A DNA stretch of 64,000 bases from Sandaracinus amylolyticus (GCF_000737325.1 NZ_CP011125.1:5580001-5644000); one strand, 5' to 3'; counted from the stretch's first letter, positions 53,196-62,369 are shown. Made by a program: numbers and translations. Notes: generated by a model from the sequence alone, not told the origin.

Positions 53196-53707
53196 GCGCG
53201 CCCCGCCGAATGCGCGAGGAAGAGATACACGCCGCGATCCTCCTCGACGCGGAACCCGAGCCGCTCGTAGAGCCGCAGCGCGGGGTTGTTGCGCTCGACG
53301 TGGATCGTCACGCTCGCGCCTTCTTTGCGGGCGCGCGCGATCACGCGCTCGATCAGCGACGCTCCGATGCCGCGGCCGCGGTGCGAGGGGATCAGGGCGA
53401 TGTCGACGATGCGGATCTCCCGCTCTCCGCGCGAGAGATAGAGTCGCCCGATCGGCGCGCCGTCCTCCTCGATGACGTCGAATCGCGCGCCGTCGTAGTG
53501 CTGCTGATAGTGCGCGTGCTGGAGCGCGTACTGCGACGCGAGGAACGCCGTCTTCTGGGCGTCGCTCCACGGCACCGGGCGCAGCTCTTCCTCGCGCGTC
53601 GACGCGTAGAGCCGCTCGAGGAACGGACGGTCCGCGTCCGTCATCGGCCGGAGCGTCACGCGGGACATCGGATCGAGCGCGAGCTCGACGTAGCGCTCGG
53701 CGCTCAT
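53192..53707 (-). CDS. GNAT acetyltransferase of the fibre operon
   Basis: The product is 171 aa. ATG 53707 overlaps the preceding tail-collar stop (ATGA). The GNAT motif order is IRIVDIALIPSHRGRGIGASLI (acetyl-CoA loop RGRGIG) then VTIHVERNNPALRLYERLGF. The RimI-like layout suggests acetylation of a protein amine, perhaps the tail-collar proteins made just upstream. That substrate is a guess from operon position. Coupling to both neighbours is strong (4-bp overlaps on each side). Confidence 0.88.
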   Translation of the reverse strand: MSAERYVELALDPMSRVTLRPMTDADRPFLERLYASTREEELRPVPWSDAQKTAFLASQYALQHAHYQQHYDGARFDVIEEDGAPIGRLYLSRGEREIRIVDIALIPSHRGRGIGASLIERVIARARKEGASVTIHVERNNPALRLYERLGFRVEEDRGVYLFLAHSAGRA

Positions 53708-54234
53708 GGACGCGGCGGGAAGACGCCCTGCAGTGCGATGCAGAACGTGATCGCGAGGTACGGCATCAGGTTGTTGTGCGGCTGCGAGCTACCGCTCACG
53801 CCCAGCGCCAGCGGGCTCATCGCGGTCGTCGGCGACGATGCGCCGGGAGGCGCGTACAGCGCGAGCCCACCCTGCGTCATCGCGGGCTGACCGGCGCCTG
53901 GATGGCCTTCGTAGCTCTCCGCGCGAGAGAACGACACGCCGTGGCCGTGCGCCGGAATCTCCGTCGTCAGGAGCGTCACGGTCGCGCTGCCGCCCACCGC
54001 GCCGAGGGGACGCGGCGTGAGCCCCGGCCCGTGCCCCGCGCCCATGGCCGCGGCGCCCTGCAGGTTCGGCAGTCCGAACGTGCTGCGCCCGTCGCCGCCG
54101 TACGTCGTGCCGAGCAGCGAGAAGAGCGCGGTGTTCTGGGCGATCGCCATGATCTGCCCGTTGCACAGCGCCCATCCGCGCGGCGCGAAATTGAGGCCGA
54201 ACATGCGCACTTCGGCGACGAACGGATCTGCCAT
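53704..54234 (-). CDS. Phage-tail-collar (MdpB-like) protein 3
   Basis: The product is 176 aa. The tail-collar domain (PF07484-like) lies at the N-terminus: FAPRGWALCNGQIMAIAQN, LFSLLGTTYGGDGRSTFGLPNLQG. The rest is Gly/Ala-rich, with EIPAHGHGVSF and SSQPHNNLMPYLAITFCIAL near the end, the microcystin-dependent-protein (MdpB) layout. No signal peptide. It is the third of three tandem paralogues, 13 bp after the second. Confidence 0.9.
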   Translation of the reverse strand: MADPFVAEVRMFGLNFAPRGWALCNGQIMAIAQNTALFSLLGTTYGGDGRSTFGLPNLQGAAAMGAGHGPGLTPRPLGAVGGSATVTLLTTEIPAHGHGVSFSRAESYEGHPGAGQPAMTQGGLALYAPPGASSPTTAMSPLALGVSGSSQPHNNLMPYLAITFCIALQGVFPPRP

Positions 54235-54247
54235 GGTCTCGCTCCGC

Positions 54248-54754
54248 TCAGGGACGTGAGGGGTAGAGGCCGTAGAGCGCGATGATGTAATTCAGCGCGA
54301 CGTACGGCTGCATGTTGTCGTGCGGCTGCGAGCCACCGACGACGCCGACCTGTGGGGACGACGTCACGTGGGGTGCGTCGACACCGTACGCCGTGACCGC
54401 GGCGCTCGGCATCGCGGCGAGGAACGCGTTCGTCGGGCTCGTGGTGCTCGCGTTCGCGTCGCTCGCGTGCAGCGCGTGCGTGTGCGCGGGGATCTGGCTC
54501 GTCGTCAGCGTGACCGTCTCGGCTCCGCCGCCCTCGCCGAGCACGTGCCCGGTGCCGACGTGCACGGGCACGCGCCCGCGGAGATCGGGCAGCGCGAACG
54601 TGCTCACGCCGTCGCCGCCGTGGGTCGTGCCGACCACCACGAAGAGGAGCTCGTTCTCCGCGATCGACACGAGGCTGCCGTCGCAGATCGCCCATCCCAC
54701 GGGCGCGAAGTTGCCGGCGAAGAGCCGGATCTCACCGACGTACGGTTCCGACAT
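54248..54754 (-). CDS. Phage-tail-collar (MdpB-like) protein 2
   Basis: The product is 168 aa. It opens YVGEIRLFAGNFAPVGWAICDGS and keeps TTHGGDGVSTFALPDLRGRVPVHVG, IPAHTHALHA and SQPHDNMQPYVALNYIIALYGLYP. It is more divergent from copies 1 and 3 in the initial motif (CDG rather than CNG). It lies 19 bp after copy 1. It probably forms a trimeric fibre or collar-like assembly with its paralogues. Assembly is inferred. Confidence 0.9.
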   Translation of the reverse strand: MSEPYVGEIRLFAGNFAPVGWAICDGSLVSIAENELLFVVVGTTHGGDGVSTFALPDLRGRVPVHVGTGHVLGEGGGAETVTLTTSQIPAHTHALHASDANASTTSPTNAFLAAMPSAAVTAYGVDAPHVTSSPQVGVVGGSQPHDNMQPYVALNYIIALYGLYPSRP

Positions 54755-54773
54755 CGCATCTCCTCCCGACGAC

Positions 54774-55283
54774 TCAGCTGCGGCTCGGATAGATGCCCTG
54801 CAGCGCGATGCAGAACGTCAGCACGCGATAGGGCTGTCGATTCTCGTGCGGCTGCGAGCTGCCCGTGGTCGTGATGGCGCCCAGCGCCATCGGCACGAGC
54901 GCGCTCGTCGACGTCGAGTACGCGGGCTGTCCGCGGCTCGTCGCGAGGGTCGCGCCGGCGCTCGGCACGATCTCCGTCGCGACCTCGCTGCGCGCGACGA
55001 GCGCGTGCGTGTGCGCGGGGATCTCGTGGTTCGTCAGCGTGTGCGCCGCTTCGCCGCCGCGCTGCCCCTGCACGAACCCGGGCCCGACGTGCACCGGGAC
55101 GCGCCCGCGCAGATCGGGCAGCGCGAACGTGGTGCGCCCGTCACCGCCGTACATCGTGCCGAGCAGCGAAAAGAGCGCCTGGTTCTGGTTGATCGCGAGG
55201 ATCTGCCCGTTGCACTGCGCCCATCCGCGAGGTGCGTAGTCGAACGCCATGATCCGAATCTCGGACAGGAACGGCTCGGCCAT
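54774..55283 (-). CDS. Phage-tail-collar (MdpB-like) protein 1
   Basis: The product is 169 aa with the full collar motif FDYAPRGWAQCNGQILAIN, MYGGDGRTTFALPDLRGRVPVHVGPG, IPAHTHALV and a SSQPHENRQPYRVLTFCIALQGIYP end. It lies 21 bp after the giant surface protein and starts the three-paralogue run. Full-length phage tail proteins carry this domain at one end, but here it stands alone, which suggests a non-phage function. Confidence 0.9.
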   Translation of the reverse strand: MAEPFLSEIRIMAFDYAPRGWAQCNGQILAINQNQALFSLLGTMYGGDGRTTFALPDLRGRVPVHVGPGFVQGQRGGEAAHTLTNHEIPAHTHALVARSEVATEIVPSAGATLATSRGQPAYSTSTSALVPMALGAITTTGSSQPHENRQPYRVLTFCIALQGIYPSRS

Positions 55284-55304
55284 CGATCTCCCTCTCGTCG
55301 GTGC

Positions 55305-58300
55305 TCAGGGGGCCACGCAGGACGTGAAATTCGACGTCGCGCCGGAGAGCGCGACGGTGCCGCCGAGCGGATTCTGCGACTGGACGTACGACACCACGCT
55401 GCTCGGCGTCGTGGAGCCGAGCCCCACGATCCCGAAGCGGTCGCCCGCCTCGAGGCGCAGCGAGAAGCCGGTGCCGCCGCGGTTCCCCGACATCTGCGCG
55501 CACACCGTGCTGAGCCCGCTCGCGGCGGTGCCCGATTGCACACGCACGCCCGCGACACCGCTGCTCGGCATCGTGAGCGTGTTGTCGCGCAGCACGAGCG
55601 CGAGCGTGCCGTCGACCTCGACCGAGCGCAGCCACACCGCGTAGCCGCTCGTGCCCGAGATCGAGTTGTTCTCGATCACGACGCGCGCATACGGCATCTC
55701 GATCGCCGGATCGAGATCGTCGCCGAGCGCGATCGTGAGCCCGTTCGCGCCGAGGTCGGTGCCGACCGTCGTCATCGTGTTGGCGCGCACGACGACGTCG
55801 TCGGCGCGCGCGGTGCCGAGGAGCTCGACGCGCACCGCGGTGAACGTGACGTTCGAGACCGTGTTGCCCTCGAACGTGAGGCTCGAGATGGTCCCGGCCG
55901 CGTTCACGATCGCGAGCGCGCTCGTGCTCGCGTTGCGCAGCTCGCAGCCTCGCACGACGACCGCGCCGCTCAGCATCGTCGGGCTCGCGACGGTCGCGTC
56001 GTCGAAGTCGAGCGCGGTCGCGGTGCCGGTCACGCGCATGCCCTCGAGCGTGATCCCGTCGACGACCACGCCGCGCACGCCGCTGGCGGTGGGAGCGTTC
56101 GCGATCGCGAGCGACCGGAGCGTCACGTTGCGCGCGTTGGTGAGGAGCACGCCGTCGGACGTGGTGCTCTGGATCGTGCCGCCCGATCCGTTGTTCGCGC
56201 CGGTCCCGTCGCCGACGATCGAGAACGAGCCCGTGTTGTTGGTGACGACGATGCCGTTCGGTCCGCCGGTCGCGCTCACCGCGCGCAGCGCGATCGTGCC
56301 GCCGACGTTCGTGAGGTGCACCGCCTCCGCGCCGCTCGCGGTCACCGACACGAGCGCGACGTCGACGCCACTGGCGCCGCTCGCGACGAGACCGCGCGAC
56401 GACGACGAGACCACGACGTCGATGCCGCGCACGTACACGCTCGTCCCGAGCGTCAGCGTGCCCATCCGCGGCGCGACCGCCGACACCGCCGGGAACGCGC
56501 GCGCGTAGGTCGCGGGCGCGAACCCGAGGTGCGCCGTCGTGACGGCGATACCCTGGCCCAGCAGGCGGACGCCTGCGCCGAGCGTGTACGCCGAGTACGC
56601 CGCACCGCTGCCCGCGACGTGCACGACGTCGCCGCTCGACGTCGCGGGGAGCTCGCCGAAGTTGCGCACCGGCCGCACGCGCGTCCCGCTGCCGCCCGCC
56701 GCCGCGCTCGCGTCGACGAACCACACGCGGTTCTGGATGCCGAGCGAGACCGTCGCGACCACCGACGCCGCGGCGTTGGTGATCGTGTACGCGAACGCGT
56801 CGTTCGCGATCGCGCCCGCGGGCGGCTCGTACACGAACGTTCCGTCGGACTGCAGCACGACACGGCCGCCGAGCATCGTCGTGAGCGGCGCGCCGACCGC
56901 GGTGGTCGAGGCCGCGACCGAGCTCGGGCCGTAGCCCGTGATCGTCGCGCCGTTCAGCGTGTCGTTCGCGAGCACGCTGCCCGCGAGCGGCACGTCGATC
57001 GGCACGTTGCCGGTCACCCCGTACGCGTCGTTCGTCACCGTCGGCGGCGAGACCGGCGCGACGACCGTCATCGAGAACGTGATCGTCGCGGCGGTGCCGA
57101 CGCCGTTCTGCGCGCGCACCACGACGTTCGCGTAGGTGCCCGCCGTGGTCGGCGTGCCCGAGATGCGGCGCGTCGCCGAGTCGAGCGCGAGCCCGGGCGG
57201 GAGCGTGCCGGAGATGACGGCGAGCGTCGGCGCGGGGTGGCCCGAGACCGTGAACGTGTGCGAGTACGCGGTGCCGACGGTGAGCGATCCCGGCGGCGTG
57301 CCGGCGATCGACGCCGCTTCGTTCACGGTGAGCGTGAAGCTCTGCGCCGCGACGTTGCCGAGACCGTCGCTCGCGGTGAACGTCAGCGGGTACGTGCCGC
57401 CGGTGCCCGCCGCCGGCGTGCCGCTCAGCGTGCGCGTCGCCGCGTCGTAGACGACTCCCGTCGGCAGCGTGCCGGCGAGCGCGACCGTGGGCGCGGGGAA
57501 GCCCGTCGCGGTGGCGGTGAACGTGCCGGCGGTGCCGACCGTGAAGGTCGTCGCGCTCGCCGACGTGATCGCCGGCGGCTGTCGCACCGTGACCGTGACC
57601 GAGAGCGTCGCGTCCGCGCCGACGCCGTTCGTCGCGGTGACCGTGACCGGATACGTGCCTCCGGTGCCCGCCGCGGGCGTGCCCTGGATCCGGCGCGCCG
57701 CCGCGTCCAGCGCGAGGCCGCTCGGAAGCGAGCCAGTCAGCGCGAGCGTGGGAATCGGATATCCCGCGCCCGTGAACGCATACGTGCCATTCGTGCCGAC
57801 GGTGAACGTCGCAGTCGCCGCGCCGCTCAGCGCGGGTGCTTCGCGGATCGTCAGCGTGAACGACTGCGTGGCGACGGTGCCGACTCCGTTGCTCGCGGTG
57901 AACGTGAGCGCGTAGGTCCCGCCGGTGCCGGGCGCGGGCGTGCCGCCGAGCGTGCGCGTCGCGGGATCGAACACGACGCCGGTGGGCAGCGCGCCCGCGA
58001 TCGAGACCGTCGGCCTCGGCGTGCCGATCACGGCGACCGCGAACGACCCCGGCGTGCCGACGGTGAACGTCGTCGCGTCGGGCGAGCCGATCACGGGCGA
58101 CTCGCGCACGTCGATCGTGACGTCGAGCGCCACGTCGGGACCCACGCCGTTGCTCGCGATGATCGAGACGGGATAGGTGCCGGCCGAGCCCTCGGCGGGC
58201 GTGCCCGAGATCGTCCGGGCGGTCGCGTCGAACACGAGGCCGATCGGGAGCACATTCGAGAGCATCGCAGTCGGCGCGGGATATCCGGACATCGAGAACG

Positions 58301-60071
58301 AATAGGACTGCGCCTGTCCGACTCGGAACGTGGCAGTCGCCGCACCGGTGATCACGGGCGCCTGCTCGACCGTCAGCGAGAACGTCTGCGTCGCCTCGGG
58401 CGCGACGCCGTTCCGGGCACGGACCGTGAACGAGTACGCGCCGCCCGAGGTCGCGCTCGGCGCGCCGACGAGCGACGACGTCGCGGTGTCGAACGTCACG
58501 CCGCTCGGCAGCGTCCCCTCCACCGTGATCGACGGCGTCGGGTGCCCGGTCGCGACGAACGCGAACGGAAGGCCCGAGGAGTCGCCCGCGCGCAGCGTGA
58601 GCGACGACCCGCTCGTGATCGCGGGCGCGCGCTCGACGGTCACGCGCACCGTGCCGCGATCCTCGCCCTCGGCGTTCGCGATGACGTAGTCGAACGTCAC
58701 CTCCCCGCCCGAGCTCGCGCCGGCGACGAACGTGAGGCTCCCGTCCGCGCGCACCGTGATCGCGTCACTGCCGACGGTGACCGTCGCGCCCGCGGCATGA
58801 TCGGTGTCGCTGCCGCCGAGCGATCCGCCGCCGAACGAGACCAGCTCCGGCGCGGGCGCGCCGACGTCGTCGGCGAGCAGCGACGTGGGGTCGCTCGCCG
58901 GGATCTCGAGCGTCTCGCCCGCGCGCACGGTGAACGCGTCGTCGGTCGCGAGCGGCGCGTCGCGCACGTCGATGCGCACGACGCCGATCGACGTGCCCGT
59001 CGCGTTCGCGAGCTGGTACTCGAGCTCGAACGGCCCGACGAACGCAGGCGCGGGTGCGAAGGTGAGCGTTCCGTCGGCCTCGACCGTGACGCTGCTGCCC
59101 GCGACCGTCGCGGTGCTGCCCGCGGCGTGATCGGTCACGTCGCCGCCGAGCGAGCGCGCGCCGAACGACGTGATCACCGCGAGCGGCGCACCGAGCGCGT
59201 CGTTCGCGAGGAGCGTCGGGTGCGTGGTGCCGTCGGCGACGAGCGTCGCGCCGCGCGCGACGGCGTACGCGAGATCGTCGACGGCGGTGGGACGCGCGCT
59301 CACGTCGATCGTGACCGTCGCGGTCACCATGCCCGCGACGTTCGCGAGCCGGTACGTGAACGTGTCGTCGCCCTGGAAGCCAGTCGCAGGCGTGAAGACG
59401 AGCCCACCGTCGGGCGCGAGCGCGACCGTGCCGCCTTGCGTCGAGGTGGTGTCGAACGCGTCGATGCGCGCGCCGTTCGGCGCGTCGTTCGCGAGCACAC
59501 CGGGCGCGTCGATCGTGAGCGCGGTGTCGGGCAGCGTGCCGTAGCGATCGTCGGTCGCGACCGGCACGTCGACGAGCGTGAGCGTGACCGTCGCGGCGGT
59601 GGTGCCCAGCGTGTACGTGAAGTCGTCGTCGATCGGCGGCGTGTCGGTGATCGACGGCGGCGTGTAGACGAAGCTGCCGTCCGCGGAGAGCGCGACGACG
59701 CCGCCGAGGCGCGAGGTGGCGTCGAACGCGGTGATCGTCGCGCCCGCGATCGTGTCGTTCGCGAGCACCCCGGGCGCGTCGACCGTGTGGGCCGCGCCGA
59801 TCGCGATCTCGAACGCGTCGTCGACCGCGAGCGTCGTGTCGACCTGCGCGTCGAGGTCGCCGGCGTCGTCGTCCGGGATCGCGCCGTCGTCGGGGACGCT
59901 GGCCGCGTCGTGTCGCGACGCGTCCGCGCCGCTCGCGTCCGCAGCGCTCGCGTCGACGACGCCGGCGTCGTCGATCGAGCCGTCGTCACCGCCGCACCCC
60001 GCGGCGAACGGAGGCAGCGCGGCGAGCGCAGCGAGGACCAGGATTGGCGTGGAACGCGACGTCGACCGCAT
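55305..60071 (-). CDS. Giant lipoprotein: cadherin-like, Ig and beta-helix domains
   Basis: The product is 1,588 aa with lipobox PFAAGC (Cys26), then an Asp/Ala-rich linker to about 80. Four cadherin-like units follow (80-480), recognised by beats such as VDAPGVLANDTI and TATVTIDV. Six He_PIG-type Ig repeats of about 87 aa follow (484-1010), each with a beat like PTGVVFDPATRTLGGTP. A fifth cadherin-like unit is at about 1010-1110. The C-terminus (about 1115-1588) is a right-handed beta-helix with parallel-beta repeats such as NVTLRSLAIANAPTASGVRG. It is first in the tail-collar operon and is probably a lipid-anchored surface fibre or adhesin. Binding target unknown. Confidence 0.88.
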   Translation of the reverse strand: MRSTSRSTPILVLAALAALPPFAAGCGGDDGSIDDAGVVDASAADASGADASRHDAASVPDDGAIPDDDAGDLDAQVDTTLAVDDAFEIAIGAAHTVDAPGVLANDTIAGATITAFDATSRLGGVVALSADGSFVYTPPSITDTPPIDDDFTYTLGTTAATVTLTLVDVPVATDDRYGTLPDTALTIDAPGVLANDAPNGARIDAFDTTSTQGGTVALAPDGGLVFTPATGFQGDDTFTYRLANVAGMVTATVTIDVSARPTAVDDLAYAVARGATLVADGTTHPTLLANDALGAPLAVITSFGARSLGGDVTDHAAGSTATVAGSSVTVEADGTLTFAPAPAFVGPFELEYQLANATGTSIGVVRIDVRDAPLATDDAFTVRAGETLEIPASDPTSLLADDVGAPAPELVSFGGGSLGGSDTDHAAGATVTVGSDAITVRADGSLTFVAGASSGGEVTFDYVIANAEGEDRGTVRVTVERAPAITSGSSLTLRAGDSSGLPFAFVATGHPTPSITVEGTLPSGVTFDTATSSLVGAPSATSGGAYSFTVRARNGVAPEATQTFSLTVEQAPVITGAATATFRVGQAQSYSFSMSGYPAPTAMLSNVLPIGLVFDATARTISGTPAEGSAGTYPVSIIASNGVGPDVALDVTIDVRESPVIGSPDATTFTVGTPGSFAVAVIGTPRPTVSIAGALPTGVVFDPATRTLGGTPAPGTGGTYALTFTASNGVGTVATQSFTLTIREAPALSGAATATFTVGTNGTYAFTGAGYPIPTLALTGSLPSGLALDAAARRIQGTPAAGTGGTYPVTVTATNGVGADATLSVTVTVRQPPAITSASATTFTVGTAGTFTATATGFPAPTVALAGTLPTGVVYDAATRTLSGTPAAGTGGTYPLTFTASDGLGNVAAQSFTLTVNEAASIAGTPPGSLTVGTAYSHTFTVSGHPAPTLAVISGTLPPGLALDSATRRISGTPTTAGTYANVVVRAQNGVGTAATITFSMTVVAPVSPPTVTNDAYGVTGNVPIDVPLAGSVLANDTLNGATITGYGPSSVAASTTAVGAPLTTMLGGRVVLQSDGTFVYEPPAGAIANDAFAYTITNAAASVVATVSLGIQNRVWFVDASAAAGGSGTRVRPVRNFGELPATSSGDVVHVAGSGAAYSAYTLGAGVRLLGQGIAVTTAHLGFAPATYARAFPAVSAVAPRMGTLTLGTSVYVRGIDVVVSSSSRGLVASGASGVDVALVSVTASGAEAVHLTNVGGTIALRAVSATGGPNGIVVTNNTGSFSIVGDGTGANNGSGGTIQSTTSDGVLLTNARNVTLRSLAIANAPTASGVRGVVVDGITLEGMRVTGTATALDFDDATVASPTMLSGAVVVRGCELRNASTSALAIVNAAGTISSLTFEGNTVSNVTFTAVRVELLGTARADDVVVRANTMTTVGTDLGANGLTIALGDDLDPAIEMPYARVVIENNSISGTSGYAVWLRSVEVDGTLALVLRDNTLTMPSSGVAGVRVQSGTAASGLSTVCAQMSGNRGGTGFSLRLEAGDRFGIVGLGSTTPSSVVSYVQSQNPLGGTVALSGATSNFTSCVAP

Positions 60072-60236
60072 CGAGGCCAGGCTTGCTCCAGGATCCGTCG
60101 GCGACAGAATCGTCCGCCTGAACGGGATCCGAGCCGCCGATTAGCAGCGAACGCGGCCGCCGTGTCAAGCGGGTCGACGCGACCGACCTCGCGAGCGTCC
60201 TCGAGCCACCGCGATCACCCCGTTGCGCGCGGCTGC

Positions 60237-60242
60237 TATCGT
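60237..60242 (+). promoter_or_regulatory. Short-spaced -10 hexamer TATCGT
   Basis: TATCGT ends 7 nt before ATG 60250, with no ribosome site. It serves the two-gene operon 60250-62369 and is divergent from the giant lipoprotein gene. The remaining divergent spacer 60072-60236 shows no further clear dyad. Confidence 0.5.
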
Positions 60243-60249
60243 CGCGCCG

Positions 60250-61095
60250 ATGCGTGCGCTCGTGTTGATCGTCGCCCTGCTCGTCGCGCCGAGCGTCGTC
60301 CGTGCCCAGGACGACGACGAAGCGCTGCCGATCGATCCTCCGGCGGACGCCCAGCCACCCGCGGACACCTCGCGCGACGAGGAGGCACGCGCGCTCTTCG
60401 CGGCCGGTCGCACGGCGTTCGAGGCGGGACGCTTCTCGGACGCGCTGTCGTACTTCCAGCGCTCGTACGAGCTGAGCGGGCGCTCGATGTTGCTCTTCAA
60501 CATCGGGAGCGCGCACGACCGCATGCGCCAGGACGTGGAGGCGCTCGCCGCGTTCGAGGCCTACCTGCGCGCGGTGCCGAACGCGCCGAACGCCCGCGAG
60601 GTCGAGGCGCGTGTCGAGGTCCTGCGCCGCGCGATCGCGCAGCGCGAGCCAGCGCCGGAGACGACGGTCGAAGCGCCCGCGCCCGAGCCGGAGATCGCGA
60701 TCGCGCCCGAGGTCGACCCCGCTCCGGTCGCGCCGCAGCCCGCACCGGAGCGCGCGTTCGCGCCGATCGGCTCGTCGATCCTCGGAGGGCTCGCGCTGAT
60801 CACCGGGGGCGTGGCCGTGTGGTCGTGGGTCGACGCGAACGCGCGCTACGAAGGTCTCGAGACCGGGTGCTTCGCGATGCGCGGCGCATGCACCGACGCC
60901 GAGATCGACGCGAGCGGCGTGGACACGCAGGTCACGGTGACGAACGTGCTCCTCGCGTCGTCGCTCGCGCTCGCGGCGGCGGCGGTCGTGGTGCTCGTGC
61001 TCGAGATCCCGATGGGTGGCGACGACGACGAGGGCGCGCCTGCCGTCGCGCTGCGCGCAGGCCCGACGTCGGTCGCGGTGGAGGGGCGATTCTGA
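60250..61095 (+). CDS. TPR-containing membrane-attached protein
   Basis: The product is 281 aa. The Sec signal ends near VRAQ. A TPR pair lies at about 50-120 (EARALFAAGRTAFEAGRFSDALSYFQRSYELS, LLFNIGSAHDRMRQDVEALAAFEAYLRAVPNAP). A Pro/Glu/Ala-rich linker (about 140-175) and two hydrophobic helices (ILGGLALITGGVAVWSW; VLLASSLALAAAAVVVLVLEI) follow. Such proteins are frequent in myxobacteria and may scaffold envelope complexes. Its stop overlaps the next start (TGATG), so the pair is co-translated. Confidence 0.82.
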   Translation: MRALVLIVALLVAPSVVRAQDDDEALPIDPPADAQPPADTSRDEEARALFAAGRTAFEAGRFSDALSYFQRSYELSGRSMLLFNIGSAHDRMRQDVEALAAFEAYLRAVPNAPNAREVEARVEVLRRAIAQREPAPETTVEAPAPEPEIAIAPEVDPAPVAPQPAPERAFAPIGSSILGGLALITGGVAVWSWVDANARYEGLETGCFAMRGACTDAEIDASGVDTQVTVTNVLLASSLALAAAAVVVLVLEIPMGGDDDEGAPAVALRAGPTSVAVEGRF

Positions 61096-62369
61096 TGCGC
61101 AAGCTGCTCTGGCTGGGCTGCGTCCTCGCGCTGGTCGCGACGGGCTGCTCGCTCGATCTCGATCGGCTGCGCGGCACCCCCGACGCGGGCGACGAGATGG
61201 ACTCCGGGATCGCCGATGCGTCGATGCCGATCGACGCGCCGATGCAGCGCGAGGACGCGGGCCTCGATGCCTCGACCGACGCGTCGACCGACGATGCCGG
61301 AAGCGACGGCGGCGTGCGCTGCACGGCGACGTGCGCGGCGAGCGCGACGTTCGGCGCGCCGCGCGACGTGAGCCTCGCGAGCGCGCCCGTCGACGTGGAG
61401 CTCGGGGACATCACGGGCGACGGCTTCCTCGACGTCGTGGTGCTCACGATGGACGGCTCCGTCCTCGTGCTCTCCGCCGAGCCGGATGGCGCGGGGTGCG
61501 GGTCGCGCGCGCTCAGGGCGACGGACACCGTCGCGTCGACGTCGGGCGCCGCCGACCTCGCGCTCGGCGACGCCGACGACGACGGCCGCCTCGACGCCGC
61601 GGTGGTCGGGACCGGCGGCGCCCTCGCGCTGCACACGACGGACGCGGCCGGCAAGCTCGGCGCGGCGCAGACGCTCGACTTCGAAGGGAACGCGTTCGGC
61701 GTGACGTTCTCGGGCCGGCGCATCCACGTCGCGGGCGGCGGCACGTCGGGCGCCGTTCGCGCGTTCGAGCTCGCGGGCGGCGCGCTCGTCGAGCTCGAGA
61801 GCGCGAGCGCGCCGCCCCTCGTCGAGATCGCGTCGATGACGCTCGCGGACGGAACGCCCGGGCTCGCCTCGAGCAGCCTGATCGGCGCCGCAGTGCTGGT
61901 CGATCGCGTCCAGGAAGCGGGCGCGCCCACGCGCGTCGCGACGGTCCCGGTGAGCGCGGGCAGCCACATCGCGTCCGGGGATCTCGACGGCGACGGCGAC
62001 GACGACCTCGCGATGAACGCGATCGGGACGAGCCGCGTGACGATGATCCTCGCCGACGGAGACACGTTCACGCTCGCGCCGCGCGCCGATGCGTCGGGCG
62101 TCGTCGATGCGCTCGCGATCGGCGCGCTCGACGACGACGAGCAGGTCGACGTCGCGGTGATCGTCGGCACCGCGGTGTACCCCTACGTGCTCGGCGATCC
62201 GCGCGTGCCGGGCGGGGCGCTGATCGGACGGCCGGGCGTCGCGCTGGACGGCGAAGGACGCGACGTCGTGATCGGTGATCTCGACGGAGACGCGCTTCCG
62301 GACCTCGTCGTGATCGGCGAAGCGAGCGGCGGACACGAAGTGCGCGTCGTGCCCGGCGCGTGCCCGTGA
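61095..62369 (+). CDS. FG-GAP/VCBS-repeat lipoprotein
   Basis: The product is 424 aa with lipobox VATGC (Cys18). An Asp/Ala-rich linker (about 25-75) precedes repeating Asp-rich Ca-binding loops: LGDITGDGFLDVVVL, LGDADDDGRLDAAVV, SGDLDGDGDDDLAMN, GALDDDEQVDVAVIV and IGDLDGDALPDLVVIG. These are integrin-like propeller (FG-GAP) motifs. It is probably a surface propeller stabilised by Ca. It is coupled to the TPR gene by TGATG. Its ligand is unknown. Confidence 0.88.
   Translation: MRKLLWLGCVLALVATGCSLDLDRLRGTPDAGDEMDSGIADASMPIDAPMQREDAGLDASTDASTDDAGSDGGVRCTATCAASATFGAPRDVSLASAPVDVELGDITGDGFLDVVVLTMDGSVLVLSAEPDGAGCGSRALRATDTVASTSGAADLALGDADDDGRLDAAVVGTGGALALHTTDAAGKLGAAQTLDFEGNAFGVTFSGRRIHVAGGGTSGAVRAFELAGGALVELESASAPPLVEIASMTLADGTPGLASSSLIGAAVLVDRVQEAGAPTRVATVPVSAGSHIASGDLDGDGDDDLAMNAIGTSRVTMILADGDTFTLAPRADASGVVDALAIGALDDDEQVDVAVIVGTAVYPYVLGDPRVPGGALIGRPGVALDGEGRDVVIGDLDGDALPDLVVIGEASGGHEVRVVPGACP

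Noticed and set aside
53704-55283. Prophage remnant
   Set aside because: Only tail-collar proteins are present. There are no integrase, terminase, capsid or lysis genes, and the genes share tight coupling and codon bias with host lipoprotein genes.
54312-62369. A very long open + strand frame of about 2,685 codons
   Set aside because: It is the complementary strand of the giant lipoprotein and tail-collar genes in a GC-rich genome that rarely uses stops in that frame. It is Arg/Glu/Asp-rich without domains. Only its final part (from 61095) is a real gene.
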